Assembly: GCA_027596945.1 (NCBI GenBank)
Contig: JADGJH010000927.1
Span: 1-13,106 of the forward strand
Length of the DNA: 13,106 nt
Source of the DNA: Physocladia obscura
Taxonomy: Eukaryota; Chytridiomycota; Chytridiomycetes; Chytridiales; Chytriomycetaceae
Reading direction: 5' to 3'
The notes beneath the pieces were generated by a model. It was not told the origin of the DNA. It made no database searches and was given only the letters and a program-made list of their open reading frames with translations. Numbering within the stretch: position 1 is the first letter of the stretch; each line of letters starts with the position of its first letter. Below are positions 1 through 9,469 of the stretch, piece after piece. The translations under genes and the position numbers were made by a program.

Positions 1-250
1 TTTTTTTTTAAGAATTTAAAAAAATTTCTAAAGCAACACATTATACACAATGAATGTGTGCTACTGCATCAGCACTATCTGCAACACAAATCAGTGTGCA
101 ATTAGATACTCAAACCAGTCCTCAATCCACTACTCAGATCAGCCCTCAGCATGGCATCAAGTTTCAGTTCTTTCCATCAACAATCAGTCTGTCAAAATTG
201 ACCACAACCTCCTGTCATTGAACTACAAAGACATTACCCCAAAAAGAAAA

Positions 251-771
251 TCTGCTCATGCTCTGTGGGACAAGAAACTCTTTTGGTGCATCCAAATTGT
301 TGTTGGTACCTGTGGGTTTGAAGATTCTGCAAAATACAATATTTGCTGTATTAGTAACAAATTATGTAGTTGGGCACAATAGTCTGATAAAGGTGGTTCA
401 TTGGCCAGCCTGAAAGTGCACTTAGATAAAATGCATGCCAATTTTGCCAGCTTTTTGGATTCTGCAACTTGAACTGAAATTTTTGGCAGTCAGTCAAGCC
501 AAAGTTCCCTTGACAGATCTGGTGGGCTTAACACTATGGTAATGTGGTTCATAAAAAAAAGTTTTGAATGAATCAACTTATTTTTTATTAGGGATATCAA
601 CCAATGGCACTTGAAAAACTGAAGGAGGCCATATCAAAATACATCATCTGTGACATGGGTCCTTTGAACATTGTTGAATCTGATGGCTTCTGCAAAATGT
701 TTGCTGATATCTGTCCTGATCTGAAACTACCAGCTTGTTCTACTATCACAGTGTATCTCAAAGATCTGTGA
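251..771 (+). pseudogene. hAT-family transposase remnant (BED finger plus N-terminal transposase region)
   Basis: Two pieces of a hAT DNA transposase are visible. Positions 251-440 read as a BED-finger-like stretch: a W-x-x-x-x-F start, then Cys residues near 338-359, and after an in-frame TAG at 380 the segment S-L-A-S-L-K-V-H-L-D-K-M-H, which fits the closing L-x-x-H-L-x-x-x-H of BED fingers. Positions 598-768, in another frame, encode ISKYIICDMGPLNIVESDGF followed by a C-P-D-x-K-L-P-x-x-S-T-I-T run. This matches the familiar 'I-x-D-M-x-P-x-x-x-V-E-x-x-G-F ... P-x-Y-x-L-P-S-R-x-T-I' segment of hAT transposases. The reading ends in TGA at 769. The catalytic domain and dimerisation region are absent and stops interrupt it, so it is inactive. 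The frame change between pieces could hide an intron (a TTAG lies at 587-590), but decay is simpler. The family call for 598-768 is fairly sure; the BED part is weaker. Confidence 0.65.
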
Positions 772-1033
772 TCATGTAAATACAAATGAGTATTCAGAAG
801 ACTTTCACACATGTTGTTGATCTTGCAGTTCAAGGTGATTTTGTTGTCCATACTAAACAAAATAGTGTTTGATATCTGGTACAGATCTCATTACTCCATC
901 ATGTGGTTGTGAAAATGGTTTATCAATATATAAATAATAGATTGTGTTTGTTTTTCTTTATCTTTCAACATTGACTGTTAGCCTTCAAGTAATCTGTCAA
1001 TTTCAACTTGACCTCATATTTTAATTGCTTGTT
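772..1033. other. Intergenic stretch without recognisable features
   Basis: AT-rich sequence between the hAT remnant and the integrase remnant. No reading frame with family resemblance, tRNA-like fold or clear repeat was seen. Confidence 0.4.
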
Positions 1034-1875
1034 TCATTTAAAAACACCTGAAATTTCTATGCCATCCTTTTTAAGTTTGTAAATTGTGAGTCTTTGTTGA
1101 TTTCCTAAAAACACTTGTTTTATGTTATATATTTCACTAGAAAAAAACTGCTTTGCTTTATCACATGGAGAGTCACTTTTAATTTGAATTTGAACAGAAT
1201 TTCCAATTTGAAGTGCTACTTTGTCTACTGAATTTGAATAATTTGTTTTTATTCAAAGAAACTTTGACTTCACCTGTACTTGCCTTTATTGGTGTTGTAT
1301 TTGTAGAACTACAAAGTGTGTAATTTGCAATCAATTTTGGTAAAACGTCAACCCAAATCTGCTTTCCAATGTGTGTATAATATTTGTAAAGCAATTGCTT
1401 TATTGTCCCCCAACTTTGTTTGATTGTTTCATTTGTGTAAGGGGAGCCTGATTTGGAAAAAATTTGTTTAACATTCTTTTCAACCAATAATTGCTGAAAT
1501 TCTCCAAAAATTCAGATCCATTATCAGATTGAATAACGCCAATTTTTAAATTATTGTTTTTAATTATTTTTTGCAGTGCATTTGCTGTTGACAAGGCTGC
1601 TTTTATTTTTAAAGGTGACATGTACAACATTTTTGTGTGAGTGTCAATTAATCCAAAAATGGAATTAAAACCTTGATCTTGTGATAATAAACCTGTCAAA
1701 TCTGTTTGAAAATATCTTAAAGGTTTTGTTGTCTGCAGAGAGGTTGTAGGAAGTCTAGTGCAATTGCCAAACTTGTTGCAGTTTCAACCACTTCATAGCA
1801 TCTTGTTGTGACAGATGATCCTTTGGATATTTTTCAGAAAGAAACTGATAAATTCTATTTTTCCAAAAAACGTAG
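1034..1875 (-). pseudogene. DDE integrase remnant (retroelement or Polinton/Ginger-like), frameshifted
   Basis: Read from 1875 down to the stop at 1034-1036, successive frames give a full integrase layout: an N-terminal stretch around 1790-1870 with F-W-K-N-R-I-Y-Q-F; the catalytic core opening Y-F-Q-T-D-L-T-G (first Asp at 1700-1702); the second motif I-Q-S-D-N-G-S-E-F about 58 residues later; then S-P-Y-T-N-E-T-I-K-Q. The C-terminal part has V-A-L-Q-I-G-N-S-V-Q-I and F-F-S-S-E-I-Y-N-I-K-Q-V-F, like the 'G-D-x-V-R-I ... W-S-x-E-I-F-x-I-x-x-V' domain of Polinton-type and some retroelement integrases. The reading frame changes three times (near 1710-1790, 1400-1480 and 1180-1240). The position where the catalytic Glu belongs, 36 residues after the second Asp, reads Lys. 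The element is dead. No reverse transcriptase is visible nearby, so the element class stays open. Confidence 0.65.
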
Positions 1876-1932
1876 ATTCTTGATAATAATTTTATTCAAC
1901 AATTCCAAGTAATTGTGGACAGCATTCAACAG

Positions 1933-2735
1933 TTATTCATTAAATAAGGTCAAACACTGTTGATTACTTTCATAAACACATGCAATTGTTCCATTTTCAA
2001 GTGTTGTTACATTTCCATTGAAACAATATTTGAGCAAAAAAAAAAAGCAAGATACTTGAATTGCTCCAGAACTTAGATCAAGTTTGTTTGAAAATTGAAA
2101 GGTGACTGGAATATCAAGAGATTTTGCACATGCGTTGAATTCTACAAGAACCTTAGTGAATGAATCAATATTGCTGCCACACATACTGATTGGCTTGAGT
2201 TCAGACATGAACTGGTCAAAAAAATTCCCCAAACAGTAAAATACTAAAGGCAGATATGGGCTTATGTCATTGAGAATTGATTTTTGTAGTCTCACTACAG
2301 CACCTAAAAAAGGTTGAATGTACCATCCATCCACTGAACAGTATTCTTGATTTGATAAATCCTTTTTGATACAATTTTCCACCAGTCCATGATTAGAATA
2401 CATGATGTTTATGACAAATTGTTTTTGGTTTCCTGGGAATACCTTTTGTAATATAGCCAATTATTTCATATTGTCTTTTGTTTGCCTTGAAATCAACCTT
2501 TTCCATTTTGTCCTTCATAGCCTGTAAATAAGCAGAGTATATTGAGTGTTCCAATATACTCGAAAGCTTTTGATGTGACAAATCTGAGACATCTTTAAAG
2601 TTGTGTGTTTTGCATTGTCTATTGATATACCAATCAAAATGATACTGGAATGGAAGCAAATCGCCCTATTCAGGAAATGCACTTCCATTATTTTGTGCTT
2701 AAAGCGTTTAGATTCAACTGCACCATATCCACAGT
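1933..2735 (-). pseudogene. Unrecognised frameshifted reading region upstream of the integrase remnant
   Basis: A long protein-like reading on the minus strand lies just upstream, in transcription direction, of the integrase remnant. From right to left it passes through three frames: about 2735-2680 (…R-F-K-H-K-I-M-E-V-H-F-L), 2659-2393 (LPFQYHFDWYINRQCKTHNF and onward) and 2460-1933 (…V-D-G-W-Y-I-Q-P-F-L-G-A-V…, stop at 1933-1935). The two larger pieces overlap at 2393-2460, which fits a small frameshift in an old coding region. I do not recognise the family: no aspartic-protease DTG/DSG, zinc knuckle or RT YXDD motif is visible. Its position and strand suggest it belongs to the same mobile element as the integrase, possibly as a gag-like or accessory protein. 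That is inference only. Confidence 0.4.
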
Positions 2736-2739
2736 TTAG

Positions 2740-3780
2740 GTATAATTTTAGGAGATTTTAGACACTACTATTATAGTAAAATGGTAAAATTTTTACACGG
2801 TTATTTTTTATTTCACATTCATTTGGTCAGTTTTAAGTATACTACTTCAGTATTTTTAGTATACTTTCAACCCACTTAAATTAGGGGCGCATACTATCAG
2901 TTTTGCAATTTTTACTCCAAGTGCAATAAAATTTCATTTTTCGCAGCATTTTGTTATTTATTCTATTTTTGTATTGAAAGTACTAGAAATAATTCTGCCA
3001 AATTTTTTGGACTGTTTCATATTGATCCATATTGTTCCTGCTTTTGCATTAAATAAATAAAACTTGTATTATTTATTATATTTTTCTGATATTTTATTAA
3101 ATTAAATTATTTTATATTTATTCTATTTCTTTATTATTTTAATAATTCAACCAAGTTTTATTTTTATGTAAAATGGAATATATATTTTTTAATATATATT
3201 CATATTTACTTAAATTTTTTATACACTTTATTTATTAAATTGTTCTATAATGTTTTTTTATTGGTTTTTATTATTATTTATATTATTTATTGAAAGCATT
3301 AACAATTTTGCCAAATTTTTGCTTTTATCTTTATATATTCATATATTTATTTTTAAACAGCAAATTGAAACAACAAGAAGAAAATGGTGAGTTGAATATA
3401 AATAATTTTTTGATATCTCAATTCACCTTATTGTTTGGTATTTTTTTGATATTTTGGTTGGTTTGATTCACATCCCACAGACATTGTATCAATACAAGTA
3501 GAGAAAAAAAGAGACTATACAATCTATTGCAACATGATAAAAGACCCATTGTCAAAAGTTCATGTATTTGCACAAAAAGAAAGGAATGTTTAATATTCAG
3601 CAAAGAATTGACAGTCTGTTATTTTCAAAGCTTTAGTTCTCAATTGCAAACATTTGACTGAACAAGACGAGGCCATCCATAGTTTCACGTGATGTCTTCA
3701 GATGGCTGAGTGTAATTGCAACAGAAATGATACATATTAGGGTGAATTAAATAGAATAAAATTTATATGTTGGTACTCTC
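2740..3780. repeat. Very AT-rich region with traces of a degenerate ~155-160 bp tandem repeat
   Basis: No coding sequence was recognised. Three stretches starting at 2988, 3141 and 3301 resemble one another ('aataattctgccaaattttt', 'aataattcaaccaagtttta', 'aacaattttgccaaattttt'). Each is preceded by a similar T-rich 'ttattctattt'-like run, giving spacings of 153 and 160 bp. A 9-bp inverted repeat (aagtatact at 2835-2843, agtatactt at 2858-2866) lies further left. Extreme AT content makes chance similarity a real risk. Confidence 0.3.
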
Positions 3781-3960
3781 ACAATTCTTATTGATACAAA
3801 ATATTTCCAAACTAACAACCTGTTTATTTTCAAAAATGTGAAATACAGTGATTATTTCATATGATTTTAATCATGTATGTTAATAAAATGTCATAACTAT
3901 AATATTTTGTATTATTGAATAAACAGGTTTCCTGGAAATATTTTTGTATTAAGAATTGAT
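3781..3960. mobile_element. MITE-like inverted-repeat element
   Basis: The left part (3783-3832, aattcttattgatacaaaat continuing through atttcc…acctgtttatt) is matched in reverse complement by the right part (3913-3958, …aataaacaggt…ggaaatatttttgtattaagaatt). The arms are about 45 bp with small gaps and enclose about 80 bp of AT-rich sequence with no reading frame. This is the form of a non-autonomous foldback or MITE element. No clear target-site duplication was identified and the parent transposase is unknown. A related single arm lies at 4047-4069. Confidence 0.5.
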
Positions 3961-4046
3961 CAATTCTAAAAAAGGTATCTCATAAAGGTACAAACGTGTA
4001 AACTAAGGACTTTATTTTAAATTGTTGAAAAATATACAAGTTGCAG

Positions 4047-4069
4047 GTTTGAAAATATTTTGTATCAAT
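4047..4069 (-). repeat. Extra inverted copy of the MITE-like arm
   Basis: This 23-nt stretch is the reverse complement of 3790-3812 with one mismatch (22 of 23), and weaker similarity continues for about 12 nt toward lower coordinates. The 14-mer ttgtatcaatacaa at 4060-4073 also occurs at 3484-3497. Together they suggest a dispersed local repeat family rather than one hairpin. Confidence 0.55.
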
Positions 4070-4194
4070 ACAAATCACAGGGTAAATTTCCAAAAAAGTA
4101 TACCAAGTCTACTGCTCAATTTGCTTTACATAAATACAAAAGCTCAAAGTCAATTGTGGATTAATATTCTTTATTTTGTTATTATATCTGGTCC

Positions 4195-4267
4195 AAACCT
4201 GGCCTCATCAGGTTTGATTTTTTAGCACCCAGATTTCTGGTGACTCATACCTAACCTTATCAGGTAT
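4195..4267. repeat. Cluster of three consecutive small hairpins upstream of the acetyltransferase gene
   Basis: Hairpin 1 is at 4195-4215 (aaacctg…caggttt). Hairpin 2 is at 4226-4242 (caccCAG attt CTGgtg, with one bulged C). Hairpin 3 is at 4247-4267 (atacct…aggtat). Hairpins 1 and 3 are the same 21-nt unit in 16 of 21 positions, and one differing pair is compensatory (A-T in the first, T-A in the third). The stretch is richer in GC than its flanks and ends in another ggta-rich run (4272-4283). It lies about 310 bp upstream of the acetyltransferase ATG. It could be the end of a transposable element, a regulatory palindrome cluster, or a structured leader; the sequence does not decide between these. 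Confidence 0.5.
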
Positions 4268-4459
4268 TGACCAGGTACCCACCCTAAACAACATGTAATG
4301 GATAAAGTTGAAAAAGTCAGAGTATGCTGGCAATAGAAGCCCACGTGAAGGAATTCCAAGATAAAAAAAGGTGAAAAAAAAAGACAATGGTGATTGAAGA
4401 AGACAGTTTTCTAGCAAAACGCACTCTCGCATTAGCAAAAATATCTACCAATAATTTAG

Positions 4460-4576
4460 GATTGGAATCTAACTCTAGTTATTCTGCAGATTCGAACTGG
4501 AACTCGTTTCGCCAACAACACAATTCATCGATCAAGTTTAACCAAATCCTTCGCGTCAGCCACAAGCGTTGCAAGA
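4460..4576 (+). other. Possible mitochondrial presequence of the carnitine acetyltransferase (no ATG start)
   Basis: The frame of the annotated ATG at 4577 stays open back to 4460 (TAG at 4457-4459). Translated from 4490 to the ATG it contains no Asp or Glu, and it has several Arg plus Lys, Ser and Thr (…H-R-S-S-L-T-K-S-F-A-S-A-T-S-V-A-R-M…), the make-up of a mitochondrial import signal. There is no in-frame ATG. It could be reached from a near-cognate codon such as CTG at 4484, or through an upstream exon joined at the acceptor ttctgcag ending at 4489. In yeast, Cat2 is known to be sent to mitochondria from an upstream start and to peroxisomes from an internal start. Here that remains inference. 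Confidence 0.45.
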
Positions 4577-6675
4577 ATGCCGTCTTCGACTAAACCTGCG
4601 CTAGAAGCTAAACTCTTCAAGTACCAAACTAGCTTGCCGAAGGTGAGGATTTTATTCTTATCTAAGTATCTTGGTTTTGTAATGACCTGAACTCAAATAA
4701 ACAGCTCCCCGTTCCAACATTGCAAGAAACATGCGCAACGTATTTGCAGAGTGTTAAGCCGCTTGTTGACGATGCAGCGTTTGCAAAGACTGCCGCTGCC
4801 GTTGCCGAGTTTCAAGCGCCGAATGGAAAGGGTCATGAACTGCAGCAGCGACTGATTCAACACGATGCGTCCAAAACAACGAGTTGGCTGATTGACTGGT
4901 GGAACTCATACGCGTACATGGCCTACCGAGATCCCGTTGTTGTATGGGTCAACTATTTTTTCACCTTTGTGGACTACAAGAAATATGTGAACAAACCTGC
5001 GTTGCGTGCTGCTGAACTTGTCACTGCGGCATTTGAGTTCCGTCGACTAATTGTCTCGTGAGTTGCAAGGGCTTTGATTTTTTTCTTTTTCTTGCTGACA
5101 AATATAAATTAAATGCCATTGTTTCAATAATTCAGTGAAGAATTGGAACCAGACACTGCACGCAAAGTAGCACTTTGCTCGCACCAATACAGGTAAGACT
5201 AATTAATTTTTTTTGGTATTTTTCAAAGTTTCTTCTTAATTTTGACAGATTCTTGTTCAATTCCACACGTATTCCGGCTTTACCAGAAGACACAACGCGA
5301 ACCTCAGATCCAAATACAAACAATCATATTATCGTACTGAGAAACAACAAGTTCTATGTTCTCCACGTTGTTGTCGATGGCCGTCAGTTAGCCACAGTTG
5401 AGATTGAAGCTCAATTGCAAAAAATTTATCAGTTGGCTGGAACCACGAAGGACATTCCTGTCGGCGCTTTCACGACTCAAGATCGTGATTCATGGGCCAA
5501 GGTTTTTTTTTCTGATTTCTAACTTCTCTTTGTTCAGCCAATTTTACTTTCCTAGATCCGCAGCCAGCTGATTGCATCTCCTAAGAACAAGGCGTCTCTT
5601 GACAAAATTGAGACCGCCGCCTTTGTTGTATGCTTAGATGACACAAAACCAGTCACATATGAGCAGGTTTGTTAGTGGCACACCAATGAATGCTCATCTA
5701 AAGTTATTTTGACAGAGATCGAAATCTTGCTGGGTTGGCGACGGAAAGAACAGATTCTTTGACAAATCGTTTCAATTTATTGTTTTCGACAATGGTGTCG
5801 CTGGATTCAATGGAGAGCATTCCATGATGGATGCTACACCGACTTCGCGTCTATGCGATTGGGCACTTGATTCTTTAGCCAAAGGCAAAATCAACCATGG
5901 AACGCCATCACCATCAACAAAACTTCCAGAACCAACAAAAATTGAGTTTGATCTTACCGAAAACCTCAAACACGAAGTCCAAATTGCCGAAAAAAAGTTT
6001 GAAGATCTTGTGGCGAAACATGAACTTACAGTCACAGTTTTCGACGGATACGGGAAAAATTTAATCAAGAAGCTCGGATGCTCGCCAGACGCGTATGCGC
6101 AGATGGCGATTCAACTCGCATACTACAAGACGTATGGCGTCAGCAGAGCAACATACGAAAGTGCGCAAACAAAAAAATACGCGTATGGACGAACCGAGAC
6201 GGGCCGCAGCGTTTCTATTGAATCTGTTGCATGGGTTAAAGCTATGGAGGATCCAAACTTGAGTGTGGTTGACAAAGGTGGACTTGGGCGCAAAGCTATT
6301 GCGTCGCAGAGTTCATACATGGCTATCGCAGTTGAAGGTAAAGGCGTCGACAGGCATTTGCTCGGCCTGCGTTTGCTTTTAAAGCCTGATGAACAAAAAC
6401 CTGCTATTTTCACGGATCCTTCATATGCACTCTCAAGTCACTGGAACTTATCCACGTCTCAAATCTCGAGTGAATATTATAACGGATACGGATGGGGTGA
6501 GGTTGTTGCCGACGGATATGGCGTCGCGTACATGGTGAACGACAACATTTTGCAGTTTAATTTGGTGTCACAGAAACTTAAGAACGAAGAGATGCGTTAC
6601 AACTTGTTTGAAGCGTTGAGGGAAATGAAAGTAGTGTTCGAAGCCACTGCTCCGCCGCCAAAGGCAAAGCTTTAA
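4577..6675 (+). CDS. CAT2: Carnitine O-acetyltransferase (peroxisomal PTS1, possibly also mitochondrial), six exons
   Basis: Exons are 4577-4642, 4705-5057, 5136-5192, 5249-5501, 5556-5666 and 5716-6675. All five introns are GT-AG, 49-78 nt, and the joined frame is 1800 nt (599 aa plus stop), normal for the family. The enzyme transfers acetyl groups between CoA and carnitine so that acetyl units can leave peroxisomes or enter mitochondria. The N-terminus reads L-P-K-L-P-V-P-T-L with Y-L-Q-S-V-K-P-L, the carnitine/choline acyltransferase opening. The catalytic His is residue 315 in F-N-G-E-H-S-M-M-D. Y-E-S-A…G-R-T-E-T-G-R-S (427-445) and the L-S-T-S-Q motif (Ser-Thr-Ser at 526-528) are the carnitine/CoA site. 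The protein ends in A-K-L, a PTS1 peroxisomal signal. In intron 4 an earlier AG (5536) would give a stop, so the acceptor is 5555. The gene looks intact. I chose the ATG at 4577 because it is the only in-frame ATG; an upstream start may exist. Confidence 0.93.
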
Positions 6676-6745
6676 GGCTTTTTACGTTTTTTAAATATTT
6701 TTGCCATATGTAGTCTCATATTTCAAAACTACATTCTAAAATTAA

Positions 6746-6751
6746 AATAAA
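6746..6751 (+). promoter_or_regulatory. Likely polyadenylation signal AATAAA of the acetyltransferase gene
   Basis: A canonical AATAAA lies 70 nt after the stop codon, within an AT-rich 3' flank. It is the first such hexamer after the coding sequence. Confidence 0.5.
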
Positions 6752-6869
6752 TGATCCATCTAATGGATTTCACGTTAAGCCAAGGATTATTGCGCTTCAC
6801 GCATGTTATTTATGTTACTATTTGCTACCCATCAGAGAGCAAGTCCTCACGCAGAACATCAAAACTGGA

Positions 6870-7410
6870 TTACAAATTTTTACCATATAAATCCAATAGC
6901 CTACCTAGAAGAATGCAGTAAAAAGAATCTTCTATTTTTGGATGAATTATCATTTGACAAACGGGGAATGCTAAGAAATTGAGGATATCTCCTACATGGC
7001 GAGAAGTTGGTATTTTGTCATTATGCACCAGTTTTGCCAACATAATCTTGAAAAAATATTCAACCATTGTAGTTTTTTTGTGGTTTTGATGCAGGTGCTG
7101 GAAAATTTGGAGCACAGAAAGATGATATTTTGGGATTCTATGCAAATAGTAGAGAAGATGAATAAATAAAGAAACAATATAAACTTTATTGATGATTGTT
7201 ATCTTCTTGAGGCAATCATTTGCCTCAAAATCACATCCTAACTGTGTATCTGGTCTGGTAGTTTGCTGAATTTCAGGCACAATATTCAAGAATGTATTGA
7301 GTGTTGCTTTGATAGATTCAATTCAAGCAAAAGTCTGAGCATCTTGCTTGAGTAGTGTCAGCTTTGCTGCAATATCTTGAGAGATGTGCATATTGTTAAT
7401 AATGCTCTGA
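6870..7410 (-). pseudogene. Possible copia-type gag (UBN2-like) remnant
   Basis: The minus strand is open from 7289 to 6870 and, past one TGA near 7320, continues in the same frame to about 7410. The central part (near 6960-7090) reads T-T-M-V-E-Y-F-F-K-I-M-L-A-K-L and K-I-P-T-S-R-H-V-G-D-I-L, followed by I-L-L-G-R-L-L-D-L-Y. This recalls the copia gag pattern of a helical 'x-x-x-L-x-K-L' segment, a short spacer, and 'L-L-x-S-L-P-x-S-Y'. No zinc knuckle, protease, integrase or RT follows. The similarity is by eye and partial; it could be another helical protein fragment. Decay is indicated by the in-frame stop and the lack of downstream pol. Confidence 0.35.
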
Positions 7411-8748
7411 AATTGAACTGATGCAATCAAAAGAACAGAGTAAAAAGATGAGTAATGTGCTCTCGAGGATCACCATCAATTAAACTCTGATGATTTAGAC
7501 AAGGGTGAGCCACAATACATGATGCTCAAAGTCTTACGTTTGCCTATTTCCAGTGAATCTGTCTCTTTGCAATTGAAGGAGTGGATCCATAATCTCTTTG
7601 ACAACAGAATTCGCTACAGTATCAGATTGATCTTGTTGGCGTGGCTTCAATACTTGTTCTCAAATTTATTCCATTGTGCCCAAGATGTTGAAATCTGAAT
7701 TACACTGTGGTAGAATACATGAGATAAAACCCAAAGTAATTCCTAATATCATTTTATTCCAATACACATTAAGAAATGATAAGTTTATTCTCCAGACATA
7801 ATAATATAACTTTCCCATTTTTAATTTATTGTTTACAAATAAACACAAACTAATAATAAAGTTACAAAGTCATTATTTAAATTATTTCATTCACAAAGAA
7901 TGAAGAAACGACAATGACGTTTTGTTTTCTTGCATGACCTAAACATTCAAAACCATAAATCAACTTACAAAACTGCTTAGGCCATAACTCCATTCATTGG
8001 GGAGCAGATCAAAGCAGTACAATAGTATTGTTTAACATGTTATGCATAATGGTAAATAATTGTAATCAAAAGAAAGAAAAAACATAATTCTTTACCTGTC
8101 ACAAAAAAAAAAATGCATTTGAATGTCCTGACACAACAAAACAACTTTGAGAATAATAAAAATTATTACAACCAGTTAACAATAAAAGTAATCACTACAT
8201 TTATTAGAAGTTTTTCTTTCAAGCATGATTCAAAACCTTAGACCTGAACAGTTTAGAAATCAGAACATGTTTATTTTGAGATTTTTGTGGTTAATCATCA
8301 AAACAAATATTAAAGAAGACAAATAGAGGAAATGTACACTCGCTTGACATTTGCATGACAGTTCCATAGATAGTTATGTGTTGGCCACAAACTAACATTG
8401 GATGAATTCATTTTTGTCAAAGGCCAAGACTAACAAGGAAAGATCCTAACATTATGTGAAAGTTTTTACAAAAGTTTTAGGGAACATGTTGAAAAACTAA
8501 AGACAATGACAAGTCAATAAAATAAAACAACTGAATGTAATAAATAACAATTATGCAATGTGTTACCAACAATGCCTGACCAGCTGTTGATAATACACAT
8601 AATTATTCACACATTTCATAATCTTAATAATTTTTCTTTTTAAGACACAAAAACATGTGGCATGAGTTTGTCATTATGAAGACAAATTCAGAAAAAAAGG
8701 AGTTCAATCCAAAAATTTGAATTTGAAAATGAATCTGAAATGGAATGT
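7411..8748. other. AT-rich intergenic region without recognisable genes
   Basis: Short open segments occur on both strands but none shows family motifs or continues beyond 60 codons. There are simple A runs (for example 8102-8113). No tRNA-like fold, tandem repeat or long inverted repeat was found by eye. It is probably old repeat-derived sequence. Confidence 0.35.
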
Positions 8749-8769
8749 ATTTGAAATAGTATTTCAAAT
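8749..8769. repeat. Perfect 9-bp hairpin (atttgaaat agt atttcaaat)
   Basis: Two perfect 9-nt arms are separated by 3 nt, inside a longer stretch made of ttgaaat/atttgaa-like words (8716-8770). It could be the tip of a decayed foldback element; no function can be assigned. Confidence 0.4.
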
Positions 8770-9009
8770 CCAATGATTTAAAAAGGGCTTAATTTCTTGA
8801 TCAGCACCAGGAACAGGGGTTGCAAGATGGAGTGTGGCAATGGCCAGGCGCATTGCAATGGACTGTGCTTTTGCAAGCACAAAGGTATATTGCTTTTCCA
8901 CCCCCAAATGTGCAAAAATCAAAACCACTGTCTCAGCTGCGGTGACAGACCTATGCAAACATTCACCCAACATCTAGCACTGGTGCCTTGGACTGCAGGC
9001 AGGCAGTGA
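8764..9009. other. Unrecognised segment open on both strands, less AT-rich than its flanks
   Basis: About 70 codons are open on each strand (minus 8973-8764, plus 8797-9009). The plus reading is Cys-rich (C-x-x-x-C…C-x-x-x-C-x-C-x-x-x…C-x-x-C), while the minus reading is Ala/Leu-rich and looks more like a helical protein. Neither matches a family I know, and neither has a convincing start or neighbours in frame. The local rise in GC suggests a relic of coding sequence, perhaps from a transposon. Confidence 0.2.
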
Positions 9010-9469
9010 CTGTTAAATATAATGAAATTATGTTTAGATATACAAACTGAATGCATAATATTAAATGTTAAACAAAATAGTTTGTATTTTATTGGTGTAA
9101 TTGGAAGAAAATTGTTTATTTGACAGGCGCATGATCAAGTAATTGTGCAACAGAAATGGAGGAATTTTAACTTCCAACTTTGTCTCATAAATTTGAATCA
9201 GAAATTAAATTAATATAGAATAGTTTACATGAGGCACAAGAATGGGGTTTTATTTAGTGTTCTATTTTCAGAATAATAAACAACAAGTTTTTACTAAAAT
9301 TATCACAAGCCCCATGTAAACAATTCGAACAGAATCTGCAAGTGCAGGATTCAACAGTGACCTCTGTGTGTACCTGTTAAATGGAGGAAGTAGCAGTAGC
9401 TTGTTGGACTGCTGTCATGATAGCCACAGCATTATGATCCATCAGCCTCAAATCCTGCAATCCACTGAC
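9010..9469. other. Stretch with no recognised gene before the LINE fragment
   Basis: AT-rich sequence. 9368-9470 is open on + and could be the 5' edge of the A-rich LINE fragment that follows, but no motif supports this. Confidence 0.25.

Noticed and set aside
3361..3386. Exon-like segment between an acceptor (aaacag) and a perfect donor (gtgagt)
   Set aside because: Only about 26 nt, with no compatible neighbouring exon or start; such matches are expected by chance in AT-rich DNA.
4022..4438. Open frames upstream of the acetyltransferase on both strands (plus 4022-4225, minus 4438-4208) and the plus frame starting at 4387
   Set aside because: They overlap repeat arms and hairpins and show no recognisable motifs. 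The plus frame at 4387 is not in frame with the enzyme and ends within its first exon.
5772..6413. Minus-strand open frames of about 96-98 codons opposite the last acetyltransferase exon
   Set aside because: They lie fully within a well-supported coding exon on + and show no family motifs.
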